Source: an uncultured Actinomycetes bacterium (GTDB lineage Bacteria > Actinomycetota > Actinomycetes > S36-B12). Taken from it: a DNA stretch of 15,020 nucleotides. The notes below the pieces were generated by a model. It worked only from the letters and a program-made list of their open reading frames with translations, was not told the DNA's origin and searched no databases. The translations under genes and the position numbers were made by a program. Below, piece by piece: positions 6,487 through 14,464 of the stretch (the stretch's first letter is position 1; each line of letters opens with the position of its first letter). The stretch spans positions 1 through 15,020 of the forward strand of contig CAIXFB010000100.1 of the NCBI GenBank assembly GCA_903918595.1, in the 5' to 3' direction.

Positions 6487-7389
6487 TCAGCGCGCCCGAG
6501 GATGGCTCGTGGCGTAGACCTCCCTGAGTGCATCAACCGTGACGAGTGTGTAGATCTGGGTTGTTGTGACTGAAGCGTGCCCTAAGAGCTCTTGAACAAC
6601 CCGAACATCTGCCCCCCGTTCGAGTAAATGAGTGGCGAATGAGTGCCGCAAGGTGTGTGGGCTCACCTCGCCTTCCAGGTGGGCCCCCTGAGCACTTTCC
6701 GAGACGATTGACCAAGCACTTTGCCTCGAAAGGGGGGCACCGCGAGTGTTGAGGAAGAGCTTCGGGGTTCCTTTCCCTTTCGAGGCCAACGCGGGCCGAG
6801 ACCGCACGAGATAGTCGCCAATCCAACCCGATGCAACCTCGCCCAGTGGCAGTCGGCGTTGTCTATCACCCTTGCCAGTCACGACCAGTGTGGCCGCCTC
6901 TCGATCAACATCGTCGACGTCCAGACCCACCGCCTCCGAAATACGAATTCCGGTGCCATAGAGAACCTCAACCAGCGTGCGATTCCGAAGTCCTTCGACA
7001 GTCGTCACGTCTCCAGCCGCTTCCAGCAACCGAATGATGTGGTCGTAGGGAAGTGCCTTGGGTAAGCGCCTAGCGGACGATGGAGGACTCACATCGGCGG
7101 CCGGGTCTGTGCTCCGAAGTCCTTCCCTGACAGCAAATCGATGGAAGCCACGGACCGACACCACAACTCGACCAGCGCTCGAGGCTCCGAGGGCGCCCTC
7201 GCCTTGACGAAGCGATGCAGCAAAGTCCGCTACATCTGGCGCTGAGATTGAATCAAGATCCATCAGGCCGCGTGCCCCGCACCACTCCTGGTAACGACGA
7301 AGGTCACGCGTGTAGGCCGCAACCGTATTCGCGGCAAGCCCGCGTTCAATTCGCGTATGAGCTAGGTACTCATCTATCGCACTTGCCAA
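6487..7389 (-). CDS. xerD: Site-specific tyrosine recombinase XerD
   Basis: XerD, with XerC, resolves chromosome dimers at dif near the terminus. The 300-residue length is right for the family. The N-terminal core-binding (SAM-like) domain covers about 1-90 (IDEYLAHTRIERGLAANT). The catalytic domain carries the full set R149 (GTGIRISE), K173 (TGKGDRQRRLPLG), H245 and R248 (SPHTLRHSFATHLLERGAD), H271 (LLGHASVTTTQ) and the nucleophile Y280 (IYTLV). The start is TTG at 7389-7387, only 5 nt after the ald stop and without a well-placed Shine-Dalgarno (GAGGTG lies 14 nt away), so translation may be coupled to ald. XerD rather than XerC is inferred from the pyrG-nudix-xerD-parA neighbourhood. It is a housekeeping recombinase: there is no phage or integron context. 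Confidence 0.95.
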   Translation of the reverse strand: MASAIDEYLAHTRIERGLAANTVAAYTRDLRRYQEWCGARGLMDLDSISAPDVADFAASLRQGEGALGASSAGRVVVSVRGFHRFAVREGLRSTDPAADVSPPSSARRLPKALPYDHIIRLLEAAGDVTTVEGLRNRTLVEVLYGTGIRISEAVGLDVDDVDREAATLVVTGKGDRQRRLPLGEVASGWIGDYLVRSRPALASKGKGTPKLFLNTRGAPLSRQSAWSIVSESAQGAHLEGEVSPHTLRHSFATHLLERGADVRVVQELLGHASVTTTQIYTLVTVDALREVYATSHPRAR

Positions 7390-7394
7390 GCTGG

Positions 7395-8510
7395 TCAGGC
7401 GAGCACCTCATCGAGACTCAGCAACGGGTAATCAAAGGCCTCCGCGACGGCGGCGTAGGTCACATGACCGTCGTGCACGTTCAGACCCAGTGCGAGCGCA
7501 GGATCTTCCGCAATCGCCCTCTTCCAACCCTTGTCTGCCAGCGCAACGGCATAAGGCAGGGTGACATTGGTGAGCGCATACGTTGAGGTGTGCGGAACTG
7601 CTCCAGGCATATTGGCGACGCAGTAAAACACTGAATTGTGCACGGTGTAAGTGGGATCAGCGTGGGTTGTGGGCCTTGAATCCTCAAAGCAACCGCCCTG
7701 ATCGATTGCAATATCCACGAGAACCGAACCTGGCTTCATCCTTGACACCAGATCATTACTGACCAATGTTGGGGCCTTTGCACCCGGAACCAGGACTGCC
7801 CCAATCACCATGTCCGCGTCGAGTACCGCACGCTCGATCTCGTAAGCATTCGAAGCGATTGTCTGCATGTGGCCTTGGTAAATCGCGTCCATCTGTCGAA
7901 GCCGAGCAATATTCTTATCGAGAAGCAACACTTCAGCCTGCATGCCGAGAGCAATGGCAGCTGCATTTGCGCCCGACACCCCGGCGCCGATTACTACAAC
8001 CTTGGCCGCGTACACCCCCGAAACACCACCTAAGAGCACTCCTCGTCCGCCGTTTGCCCGAAGTAGCGCGTGCGCACCAACTTGAGGAGCCAGCCGACCA
8101 GCTACTTCAGACATTGGTGCAAGTAGTGGAAGGGAATGATCGGGAAGTTCAACAGTCTCATATGCAATAGCAGTTGCGCCCGATTTGACCAGCGCATCCG
8201 TACACGGTTTGGACGCCGCAAGGTGCAGATAGGTGAAGATGATCTGGCCCTGACGCATCAGGGGGTACTCATCAGCAATGGGTTCTTTGACTTTCAAGAT
8301 CATGTCGGCGCTTGCCCACACTGCATCAGCGTTTGGCAACATGGATGCACCGGCAGCGACATAGTCTGAGTCGGGAATTGAAGAACCGAGGCCAGCCCCA
8401 GACTCGATAACTACTTCGTGGCCGTGTCGCACCAACTCCATAACGCCAGCTGGGGTAATCGCAACGCGATACTCGTGGTTCTTGATTTCCTTTGGGATGC
8501 CGACCTTCAC
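7395..8510 (-). CDS. ald: L-alanine dehydrogenase
   Basis: The enzyme reversibly deaminates L-alanine to pyruvate and ammonia with NAD, and can also assimilate ammonia or reduce glyoxylate in some actinobacteria. With the start used here it is 371 residues, the usual length. The catalytic set matches the Mycobacterium numbering I recall: R15 (HEYRVA), K75 (ILKVKEP) and H96 (TYLHLA), with the NAD-binding GAGVSG at 175-180 and VDIAIDQGGCFE further on. The frame is open to an ATG at 8543, but AAGGAG lies 8 nt before the GTG at 8510, and family members begin M-(K/R)-(V/I)-G-(I/V)-P-K-E. A 76-nt gap separates it from the Nudix gene, one of the longest in the window, so an internal promoter is plausible. 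Confidence 0.96.
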   Translation of the reverse strand: MKVGIPKEIKNHEYRVAITPAGVMELVRHGHEVVIESGAGLGSSIPDSDYVAAGASMLPNADAVWASADMILKVKEPIADEYPLMRQGQIIFTYLHLAASKPCTDALVKSGATAIAYETVELPDHSLPLLAPMSEVAGRLAPQVGAHALLRANGGRGVLLGGVSGVYAAKVVVIGAGVSGANAAAIALGMQAEVLLLDKNIARLRQMDAIYQGHMQTIASNAYEIERAVLDADMVIGAVLVPGAKAPTLVSNDLVSRMKPGSVLVDIAIDQGGCFEDSRPTTHADPTYTVHNSVFYCVANMPGAVPHTSTYALTNVTLPYAVALADKGWKRAIAEDPALALGLNVHDGHVTYAAVAEAFDYPLLSLDEVLA

Positions 8511-8518
8511 GATCGTCG

Positions 8519-8524
8519 CTCCTT
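8519..8524 (-). promoter_or_regulatory. Shine-Dalgarno sequence that fixes the ald start
   Basis: AAGGAG on the minus strand lies 8 nt before the GTG at 8510. It supports the 371-residue form over the longer open frame that begins at 8543. Confidence 0.7.
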
Positions 8525-8586
8525 GGTTTCTCCATGTGGGCAACCACGCCGTTGTGTTTGCTAGATCAGCCTAACCAGATGACGCA

Positions 8587-9264
8587 TCACATGCGGTGCA
8601 CCCGGCCCTGCTGCTCCAAGTTGGCCCTGGCAGCCCATGGGGCATCCGCTGGTCGGAGACTTCTCCACCCTTGATTTTGCGATTCCTGAGCAGCCAAAAT
8701 TCCGCATACGGCTGACGGTGAGCCGATATGACCGGAAAGCACCAAGCCCACCGCTTCATGTAGCGGCACCCAGACTCGTGGCAGATGGGCCTCTTCTGCT
8801 TCACCTGTTCTCGGGCGCCCATCTGGAAGGGGGTGCAGGTCTCGAGCGAGATAGATGCGAATGGCTTCACTGGATCCGCCCGGGCTGTTGAACATGTCCA
8901 CCAAGGTGTGCCACGACTGGGCTCCATAGCCCGACTCCTCAGCCAGTTCCCGAGCAGCCGTCTCCCACGGTGGCTCACCCTCCACGTCTAGGAGGCCGGC
9001 CGGAGGCTCGAATAGGTACATGGCGACCGGATGGCGATATTGACGGATCAGCAGAACACGATCGTTCTCATCAAGTGCGATGACCGCTACCGCTCCCGGA
9101 TGGAGTAACACGTCGCGTTGGTGCATCGAAGTTCCAAAGTCCACCGAGTCGCTGCGCACCGACCACACACGACCTTGGTAACGATCCGCCGTTGCCTTCA
9201 CTTGATTTCCGTGCGGCGTATCGACGATTTGCTCGAACCACTCCTCAGAGCGATCCTCGATCAC
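8587..9264 (-). CDS. Nudix hydrolase, ADP-ribose pyrophosphatase family (Rv1700-like)
   Basis: Members of this group cleave ADP-ribose to AMP and ribose 5-phosphate in the cytoplasm, protecting against free ADP-ribose. 225 residues. An N-terminal strand region (about 20-85) leads to the Nudix helix at 90-113: GLLDVEGE, then RELAEESGY with R105, E106, E109 and E110 as metal ligands. The spacing from the first Gly to the first Glu is one residue longer than the textbook box, as I recall for the actinobacterial Rv1700 type. Downstream, MFNSPGGSSEAIRIYLAR resembles the family's substrate loop. The start is GTG at 9264-9262, overlapping the pyrG stop as GTGA. The position between pyrG and xerD/ald is the conserved one. 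The exact substrate is inferred from family and context. Confidence 0.9.
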   Translation of the reverse strand: MIEDRSEEWFEQIVDTPHGNQVKATADRYQGRVWSVRSDSVDFGTSMHQRDVLLHPGAVAVIALDENDRVLLIRQYRHPVAMYLFEPPAGLLDVEGEPPWETAARELAEESGYGAQSWHTLVDMFNSPGGSSEAIRIYLARDLHPLPDGRPRTGEAEEAHLPRVWVPLHEAVGLVLSGHIGSPSAVCGILAAQESQNQGWRSLRPADAPWAARANLEQQGRVHRM

Positions 9265-10922
9265 GAGGTGTGCGCTGAGGCCGAACTTGTGGCACTGATT
9301 CGTGCCAAGGCGGCCGCAACGAGGCCGGAGAAAAGTGGGTGGGCACGAGTGGGCCGTGACCGAAACTCCGGATGAGCTTGCGTTCCCACGTAGTAGGGAT
9401 GGACATCCCTTGGCAGTTCAACGAATTCAACGAGTCGGCCATCTGGTGATGTACCTGAGAACACCAAACCATGTTCTTCGAGCGTTGGCCGGTAGGAGTT
9501 TGCGACTTCGAATCTGTGGCGATGGCGTTCATCAACGTAAGGGGCACCGTAGACCTCAGCCACGACCGATCCCTCTGCCAATTTGGCCGGGTACAGACCC
9601 AACCGCATTGTTCCTCCCATGTCTCGATCCCCCGAGACAACATCGCGTTGATCGGCCATCGTTGAAACAACTGGATGGGGCGTACTTTCATCAAACTCAA
9701 CAGAATTGGCACCTTCGAGCCCTGCTACATCTCGCGCGTATTCGATCACCATGCACTGCAGCCCCAGACACAGACCGAGCGTGGGGATGCCGTTTTCGCG
9801 CGTATACCTGAGCGCTCCGAGCTTTCCTTCAATCCCGCGCACACCAAATCCACCCGGCACCACAACCGCATCAAGTCCAGCCAGATTTCTTGCTGCTCCT
9901 TCTGCAGTCGCACAGTCATCACTAGACACCCAGCGCAGATTGACTCGGCAGTCGTTGTGGAAACCGCCAGCTCGAATTGCCTCCGTCACCGAGAGATAGG
10001 CATCAGGGAGATCGATGTACTTGCCTACGAGACCAATCGTCACTTCATGCTCTGGACTGTGAACATGCTTCAGAAGTGCATCCCAGCTCGTCCAATCCAC
10101 ATCGCGAAATGCAAGATCGAGTCGCCGGACGACGAATGCATCGAGACCTTCCGAATGCAGCACCTTGGGGATGTCGTAAATGCTGAGAGCATCCACCGCC
10201 GCTACGACTGCTTCGAGGTCAACATCGCACATCAAGGAAATTTTGCGTTTGATACTGCTCGGCACTGGACGATCAGCACGCAACACGATCGCATCCGGCT
10301 GAATGCCGATATTGCGCAACTGGGCCACCGAATGCTGCGTCGGTTTTGTTTTCAGTTCTCCTGATGGGCCGATATACGGCAGAAGTGACACGTGGACAAA
10401 AAATACGTTATCGCGGCCAACTTCATGGCGAACCTGACGAATGGCCTCAAGGAAAGGAAGTGACTCAATATCGCCTACCGTTCCGCCAACTTCGGTGATC
10501 ACCACGTCCACATCAGGGCCAGCCATCCGGCGGATGCGTGACTTGATCTCGTTAGTGATGTGCGGAATCACCTGAACCGTGTCTCCGAGATATTCGCCGC
10601 GTCGCTCTTTCGCGATGACCGTCGAATACACCTGACCGGTCGTGACATTCGCTGAGCCGTGCAAATCGGTGTCGAGAAAACGTTCGTAGTGGCCCACATC
10701 CAGATCCGTTTCAGCCCCGTCGTCTGTGACGAAAACTTCGCCGTGCTGGAAGGGATTCATCGTGCCTGGATCGACGTTCAGATAGGGATCGAGCTTTTGC
10801 ATTGTGACTCGCAAACCGCGAGCCTTCAGCAAATTTCCTAGCGAAGAAGCCGTGAGACCCTTGCCTAAGGATGAGGCGACGCCTCCGGTAACAAACAGGT
10901 GTTTAGTCAGCGTCTTCTCCAC
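9261..10922 (-). CDS. pyrG: CTP synthase (glutamine-hydrolysing)
   Basis: PyrG aminates UTP to CTP using ATP and glutamine, the last step of pyrimidine nucleotide synthesis. The 553-residue length is normal. The N-terminal synthase domain has KHLFVTGGVASSLGKGLTA (7-25), the DPYLNVDPGTMNPFQHGEV block (45-63), TEVGGTVGDIESLPFLEA (143-160) and KTKPTQHS (191-198). The glutaminase domain has PGGFGVRG (356-363), the nucleophile C385 in GLCLGLQC, and the partner H517 and E519 in HPEF. The start is GTG at 10922-10920; no clear Shine-Dalgarno precedes it, and conserved sequence begins at TKHLF, so the first five residues are uncertain. The stop overlaps the Nudix start. recN lies 29 nt upstream, with none of the intervening genes some relatives carry. 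Confidence 0.98.
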   Translation of the reverse strand: MEKTLTKHLFVTGGVASSLGKGLTASSLGNLLKARGLRVTMQKLDPYLNVDPGTMNPFQHGEVFVTDDGAETDLDVGHYERFLDTDLHGSANVTTGQVYSTVIAKERRGEYLGDTVQVIPHITNEIKSRIRRMAGPDVDVVITEVGGTVGDIESLPFLEAIRQVRHEVGRDNVFFVHVSLLPYIGPSGELKTKPTQHSVAQLRNIGIQPDAIVLRADRPVPSSIKRKISLMCDVDLEAVVAAVDALSIYDIPKVLHSEGLDAFVVRRLDLAFRDVDWTSWDALLKHVHSPEHEVTIGLVGKYIDLPDAYLSVTEAIRAGGFHNDCRVNLRWVSSDDCATAEGAARNLAGLDAVVVPGGFGVRGIEGKLGALRYTRENGIPTLGLCLGLQCMVIEYARDVAGLEGANSVEFDESTPHPVVSTMADQRDVVSGDRDMGGTMRLGLYPAKLAEGSVVAEVYGAPYVDERHRHRFEVANSYRPTLEEHGLVFSGTSPDGRLVEFVELPRDVHPYYVGTQAHPEFRSRPTRAHPLFSGLVAAALARISATSSASAHTS

Positions 10923-10951
10923 GGAAGGTCAGACTATCAGCGGAACAACGA

Positions 10952-12697
10952 TCACTTCTTGGTGACTCGCCCAGTTTTGCGTTGAACCGAAGTTTTGTGG
11001 TCCTTGGCCAGATCAAGTAGCTCCTGAGCGTGAGCGGCTCCAGCATCGGAATCGGCCAGACCAGACAACATGCGCACCAACTCCCCCACCCGTTCGGCCT
11101 CTTCAACCGGCCTGGCAGTCGTTGACGTCACACCCTTGCTAGACGACTTTTCCACCACAATGTGCTTATCCGCGAAGGCCGCGACCTGCGGCAGGTGGGT
11201 CACCACGATCACCTGCGCCGACTTTGACAATTGGGCAAGCCTGCGGCCCACCTCTACCGCGACTTTTCCGCCGATTCCAGCATCTACCTCATCAAAAATG
11301 AACGTGGGCACCGGATCTGCGCCTGCGAGCACGACCTCCATTCCCAGCATGATTCGAGAGAGTTCGCCTCCAGAAGCACCTTTAGCGATGGGGCGAGCTG
11401 GCGCTCCTGGGTGAGGAACGAGCAAGATCGCAATCTCATCAGCCCCGTCGGGGCCGTACTCCCCCGAATCCGAAGTCGAATTCACTTCCACCAAAACAGA
11501 AGATTCGGGCATAGCTAACTGGGCAAGTTCAGCAGAAATTGCTGTCCCGAATCGCTTCCCCGCCTCGCTGCGAACGCGGGTGAGTTCAAGAGCCAATCGC
11601 ATCAGTTCAGCCAGGTCGACGGTAATGGTTGCTTCTAGTTCAGCGGTGCGGGTGGCATCTGCATCAACATCAGCCACCGACGCCATGACCTCATCGCGCC
11701 AGGCAATGACATCACTCAACTCAGGTCCATACTTCTTGCGCAGGACAGCAAGATCGTGACGGCGCTGCTCGATCGCAGATAGCCGCTCCGGGTCGCTCTC
11801 TATAGATCGACCAAAAGCACTTGCCTCGGTAGCCAGATCCGACAATTCGGCAATGAGCGCTCTCAGCCTCTCGCCCATCTTCTTAAGATCTGGCGCCAGA
11901 TCCTGCACCCCTTCAAGGGCACGTTGGGCACCAACCACTCCACCCATGGCACCGGTCGCATTCGAGTTGTCATCGCCCACGAGCGCTCGAGCCGCCGATT
12001 CAGTTGCCTCTCGAAGGGTTTGGGCGTGCGAGAGCAAAGCGGAAAGGCGATCTAACTCGGCATCCTCACCATCTATGGGCGATACCGCCTCAATCTCCTC
12101 GAGTGCGAGCCTGTGCAGATTGGCTTGCCGCTCACGCTCTAGGCGTTGATCGGTGCGGTCTGCAAGTTCTCGCACTGCACTTCGCCACCGAGAGCGCACG
12201 TTGCGGTACTCCATCAAGAGTTTCCCAAGTGACTCCCCAGCAAAAGCATCAACGGCCGCCCGCTGCCATGCTGTTGACTTCAAGCGCGCTTGGTCTGCTT
12301 GGCCATGAACCACTACGAGACGCGAAGAAACCTCTGCCAGCACTGAAGCAGGAACCGCACGGCCACCCAGTGCTGCCTTACTCCGGCCCGCGTCAGTCAG
12401 CGTTCTGGAGACTATGAGGGAATCTTCCTCAATCTCCGCTGATGTTTGCTCCAGAATTTCTCGCAGCGCCTCTCGCGATGAAGCGGACAGGCGGAAGGTG
12501 GCATCAGCGCCGGCGCTAACAGCACCAGTGCGCACCACCGCAGCATCAGTTTTGGCGCCCATGACAAGTGCCACACCCGTCAGAATCATTGTTTTGCCAG
12601 CGCCGGTTTCTCCGGTCACAACAGTGAAACCAGGATCGAAAGCAATTCCTGCTCGGGCAATCACGCCAATGTCATGAATGCTGAGTTCTTCAATCAT
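10952..12697 (-). CDS. recN: DNA repair protein RecN (SMC-like ATPase)
   Basis: RecN is an SMC-like ATPase recruited to double-strand breaks, where it helps RecA-dependent repair. 581 residues, normal length. An N-terminal ATPase lobe starts MIEELSIHDIGVI, with Walker A GETGAGKT at 29-36 and VHGQADQARL at 130-139. A central coiled-coil arm spans roughly 160-390 and is rich in Glu, Arg, Leu and Ala. The C-terminal lobe has the ABC signature GASGGELSRIM (440-450), Walker B FIFDEVDAGIGG (466-477) with D469 and E470, and VVTHLPQVAAFAD (498-510). The start ATG at 12697 is 27 nt after nadK and lacks a strong Shine-Dalgarno. I saw no GAAC-N4-GTTC LexA box just upstream. The tail is basic. Placement after nadK is typical of actinobacteria and many other bacteria. 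Confidence 0.97.
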   Translation of the reverse strand: MIEELSIHDIGVIARAGIAFDPGFTVVTGETGAGKTMILTGVALVMGAKTDAAVVRTGAVSAGADATFRLSASSREALREILEQTSAEIEEDSLIVSRTLTDAGRSKAALGGRAVPASVLAEVSSRLVVVHGQADQARLKSTAWQRAAVDAFAGESLGKLLMEYRNVRSRWRSAVRELADRTDQRLERERQANLHRLALEEIEAVSPIDGEDAELDRLSALLSHAQTLREATESAARALVGDDNSNATGAMGGVVGAQRALEGVQDLAPDLKKMGERLRALIAELSDLATEASAFGRSIESDPERLSAIEQRRHDLAVLRKKYGPELSDVIAWRDEVMASVADVDADATRTAELEATITVDLAELMRLALELTRVRSEAGKRFGTAISAELAQLAMPESSVLVEVNSTSDSGEYGPDGADEIAILLVPHPGAPARPIAKGASGGELSRIMLGMEVVLAGADPVPTFIFDEVDAGIGGKVAVEVGRRLAQLSKSAQVIVVTHLPQVAAFADKHIVVEKSSSKGVTSTTARPVEEAERVGELVRMLSGLADSDAGAAHAQELLDLAKDHKTSVQRKTGRVTKK

Positions 12698-12724
12698 GTG
12701 GTGACCACAACCGCTGGTCTTCCA

Positions 12725-13639
12725 TCACTCTGACCGCCGCCCCCGCCAACCTGCTACTGGTAGCTCAAATTTTGCAACCAGTCGATCCGTGAAGGGTGCC
12801 GTCAATACCCGCGCAAAATGCACCGGCTGATCTGAAGCGCGCACTTCTATCCGTGCGCCTTGCGGCACCTCGAAAGAACGTCGACCATCCGCCCACACCA
12901 CCGCGGGTGATTGCGAAGCCACATCCAATGCCACCACGCTGCGCGGGGAAATCACCATAGGACGGGCAAAAAGTGCATGGGCGCTCAAGGGAACCACCAG
13001 CATGGCTGCAACCTCAGGCCACACCACAGGTCCACCTGCAGAAAACGCGTAAGCGGTTGAGCCGGTGGGGCTAGCACACACCACACCATCACATCCCCAG
13101 GTTGATAGCGGGCGCCCATCAACTTCTACGAGTACTTGGATCATGCGTTGACGAGCCACTTTCTCCACGCTGACTTCATTCAGCGCCCACGTTGAAGCGG
13201 TTGTGCCATCATCGAAAAAGATGGAGATTTCAAGCGCCAACCGCTCCTCAACCTGCCAAGTCCGATTCACAATTGCCGAGACCACGGAGGCCATGTCTTC
13301 TTCTTCAGACTCGGCGAGGAATCCCACATGGCCGAGGTTCACGCCCAGGAGTGGGGTGGCGGCATCTCGGGCCCACTCCGCTGCACGCAAGATCGTGCCG
13401 TCACCACCAAGTACCACCACGACATCACACCCAGCAGATGCCGTGGGGCCGGGGTCTACGAGCAGTACACCCCCCATTTCGCTGCCAGACAATTCACCCA
13501 GTTCGGCGGCCTCCGAGGACACCACCCGAACATCAACATTCAGGGCAGCAAACTGACCAATGAGCGAGAGCGCAGCTGAGCGGGCATCGCTACTTCGGGC
13601 ATTCAGAACGAGTAGAACCGTCGGTGCACCCATCATCAT
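12725..13639 (-). CDS. nadK: NAD kinase (ATP/polyphosphate)
   Basis: NadK phosphorylates NAD to NADP in the cytoplasm and sets the NADP pool. 304 residues. The diagnostic GGDG is at 78-81 (LGGDGTILRAAE), with LLGVNLGHVGFLAE at 97-110, the NE pair N154-E155 and the sugar-binding loop DGVVCASPTGSTAYAFSAGG from D184. VSPRS-type and WADGRRSFEVP stretches follow, as expected for the all-beta C-terminal domain. Three consecutive ATG codons (13639, 13636, 13633) could start translation; the first overlaps the tlyA stop as ATGA, and GAGGGG lies 5 nt before the first (8 nt before the second). The tlyA-nadK-recN triplet is conserved widely. Whether it prefers ATP or polyphosphate cannot be read from sequence. 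Confidence 0.97.
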   Translation of the reverse strand: MMMGAPTVLLVLNARSSDARSAALSLIGQFAALNVDVRVVSSEAAELGELSGSEMGGVLLVDPGPTASAGCDVVVVLGGDGTILRAAEWARDAATPLLGVNLGHVGFLAESEEEDMASVVSAIVNRTWQVEERLALEISIFFDDGTTASTWALNEVSVEKVARQRMIQVLVEVDGRPLSTWGCDGVVCASPTGSTAYAFSAGGPVVWPEVAAMLVVPLSAHALFARPMVISPRSVVALDVASQSPAVVWADGRRSFEVPQGARIEVRASDQPVHFARVLTAPFTDRLVAKFELPVAGWRGRRSE

Positions 13640-14457
13640 TGCGGCCCCTCATCAACTGCCCGAAGGATTTCGGACTCCATGCTGTTCTGGTCAATCGGCG
13701 AACGCCCACCGATGGGGTGCCCACTCTTGCGCAACCAAAGGAAATATTCCACGTTGCCACTCGGACCCGGAAGTGGGCTGGCCACCACACCCCACAGATC
13801 CAGTCCCTGCCGGGAGGCCGACTCAACCACTCCTGTGACGGCAGATACGCGAAGCTCTTTCTCCCGCACAACCCCGTCACCAATCCGGTCCTTGCCAACT
13901 TCAAATTGCGGCTTGACCATGAGTACGAAGTTCGTATCAGTTTCAGCGCACTCGGTTAATGCAGGTATTACCGATGTGAGTGAAATGAAGGAGAGATCAG
14001 CGACCACCAGGTCAGGGTGCCACGGCAATTGCTCACGGGTCAGGTGTCGCACATTTGTACGCTCGAGGACTTCTACCCGAGGATCTTGACGCACAGACCA
14101 AGCGAGTTGCCCATACCCGACATCAATAGCGAGTACCCGCTCCGCGCCGCGCTCCAAAAGAACTTGCGTGAAACCACCAGTAGAGGCCCCCGCATCCAAT
14201 GCCGAGCTTCCGTGAACCTGGATTTCGCTGAACGAATCGAGCGCTCCAATGAGTTTGTGGGCACCACGCGACACATAGTGCGATTCACGTTCTGTCGATA
14301 CAACAATGGGGTCTGAGGTGAGGACCATTGTTGAAGACTTTGAAGCGGTCGCTCCGGAGACCACGACACTGCCTGATTCGATGAGCGACTGCGCCTGCTC
14401 TCTAGATCTTGCCAAACCTCGGCGCACTATCTCGGCATCAAGTCGGCGTCGAGACAA
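13636..14457 (-). CDS. tlyA: rRNA 2'-O-ribose methyltransferase TlyA
   Basis: TlyA methylates ribose 2'-OH groups of rRNA (C1409 of 16S and C1920 of 23S in mycobacteria, as I recall) and is needed there for capreomycin sensitivity; the old label 'hemolysin' is misleading. With the start used here it is 273 residues. The S4 domain is at about 3-60 (RRRLDAEIVRRGLARSREQA), and the Rossmann-type SAM domain has LDAGASTGGFT at 87-97. The K-D-K-E catalytic tetrad is K68 (RGAHKL), D154 (VADLSF), K182 (VKPQFEVGKDRIG) and E237 (GNVEYFLWL). The start is TTG at 14457-14455, immediately before the conserved RRRLDAE and 7 nt after the previous stop. No Shine-Dalgarno is visible, so coupling is likely. The frame is open further upstream, but that part does not resemble TlyA. 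Confidence 0.95.
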   Translation of the reverse strand: MSRRRLDAEIVRRGLARSREQAQSLIESGSVVVSGATASKSSTMVLTSDPIVVSTERESHYVSRGAHKLIGALDSFSEIQVHGSSALDAGASTGGFTQVLLERGAERVLAIDVGYGQLAWSVRQDPRVEVLERTNVRHLTREQLPWHPDLVVADLSFISLTSVIPALTECAETDTNFVLMVKPQFEVGKDRIGDGVVREKELRVSAVTGVVESASRQGLDLWGVVASPLPGPSGNVEYFLWLRKSGHPIGGRSPIDQNSMESEILRAVDEGPQ

Positions 14458-14464
14458 GGTCGTA

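Noticed and set aside
6487..7389. Tyrosine recombinase as a sign of a mobile element
   Set aside because: The sequence is a full-length XerD in its conserved chromosomal neighbourhood. There are no attachment-site repeats, tRNA or phage genes near it.
8568..8573. TAGGCT on the minus strand as a -10 box for ald
   Set aside because: No -35-like hexamer was found at 16-19 nt upstream, so a single hexamer is too weak to report as a promoter.
8578..8588. GATG-ACG-CATC dyad at the end of the Nudix gene as a terminator
   Set aside because: The stem is only 4 bp, overlaps the stop codon and has no U-run; chance occurrence is likely.
8820..8998. Unusual Nudix box with one extra residue before the first Glu
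   Set aside because: This spacing (GLLDxxGE) is, as I recall, normal for the actinobacterial Rv1700-type enzymes, so it is not a novelty.
9675..10364. A 229-residue open frame on the plus strand
   Set aside because: It is antisense to pyrG, whose motifs are complete. The composition is atypical (rich in His, Arg, Ile, Ser, Thr), and there is no supporting context.
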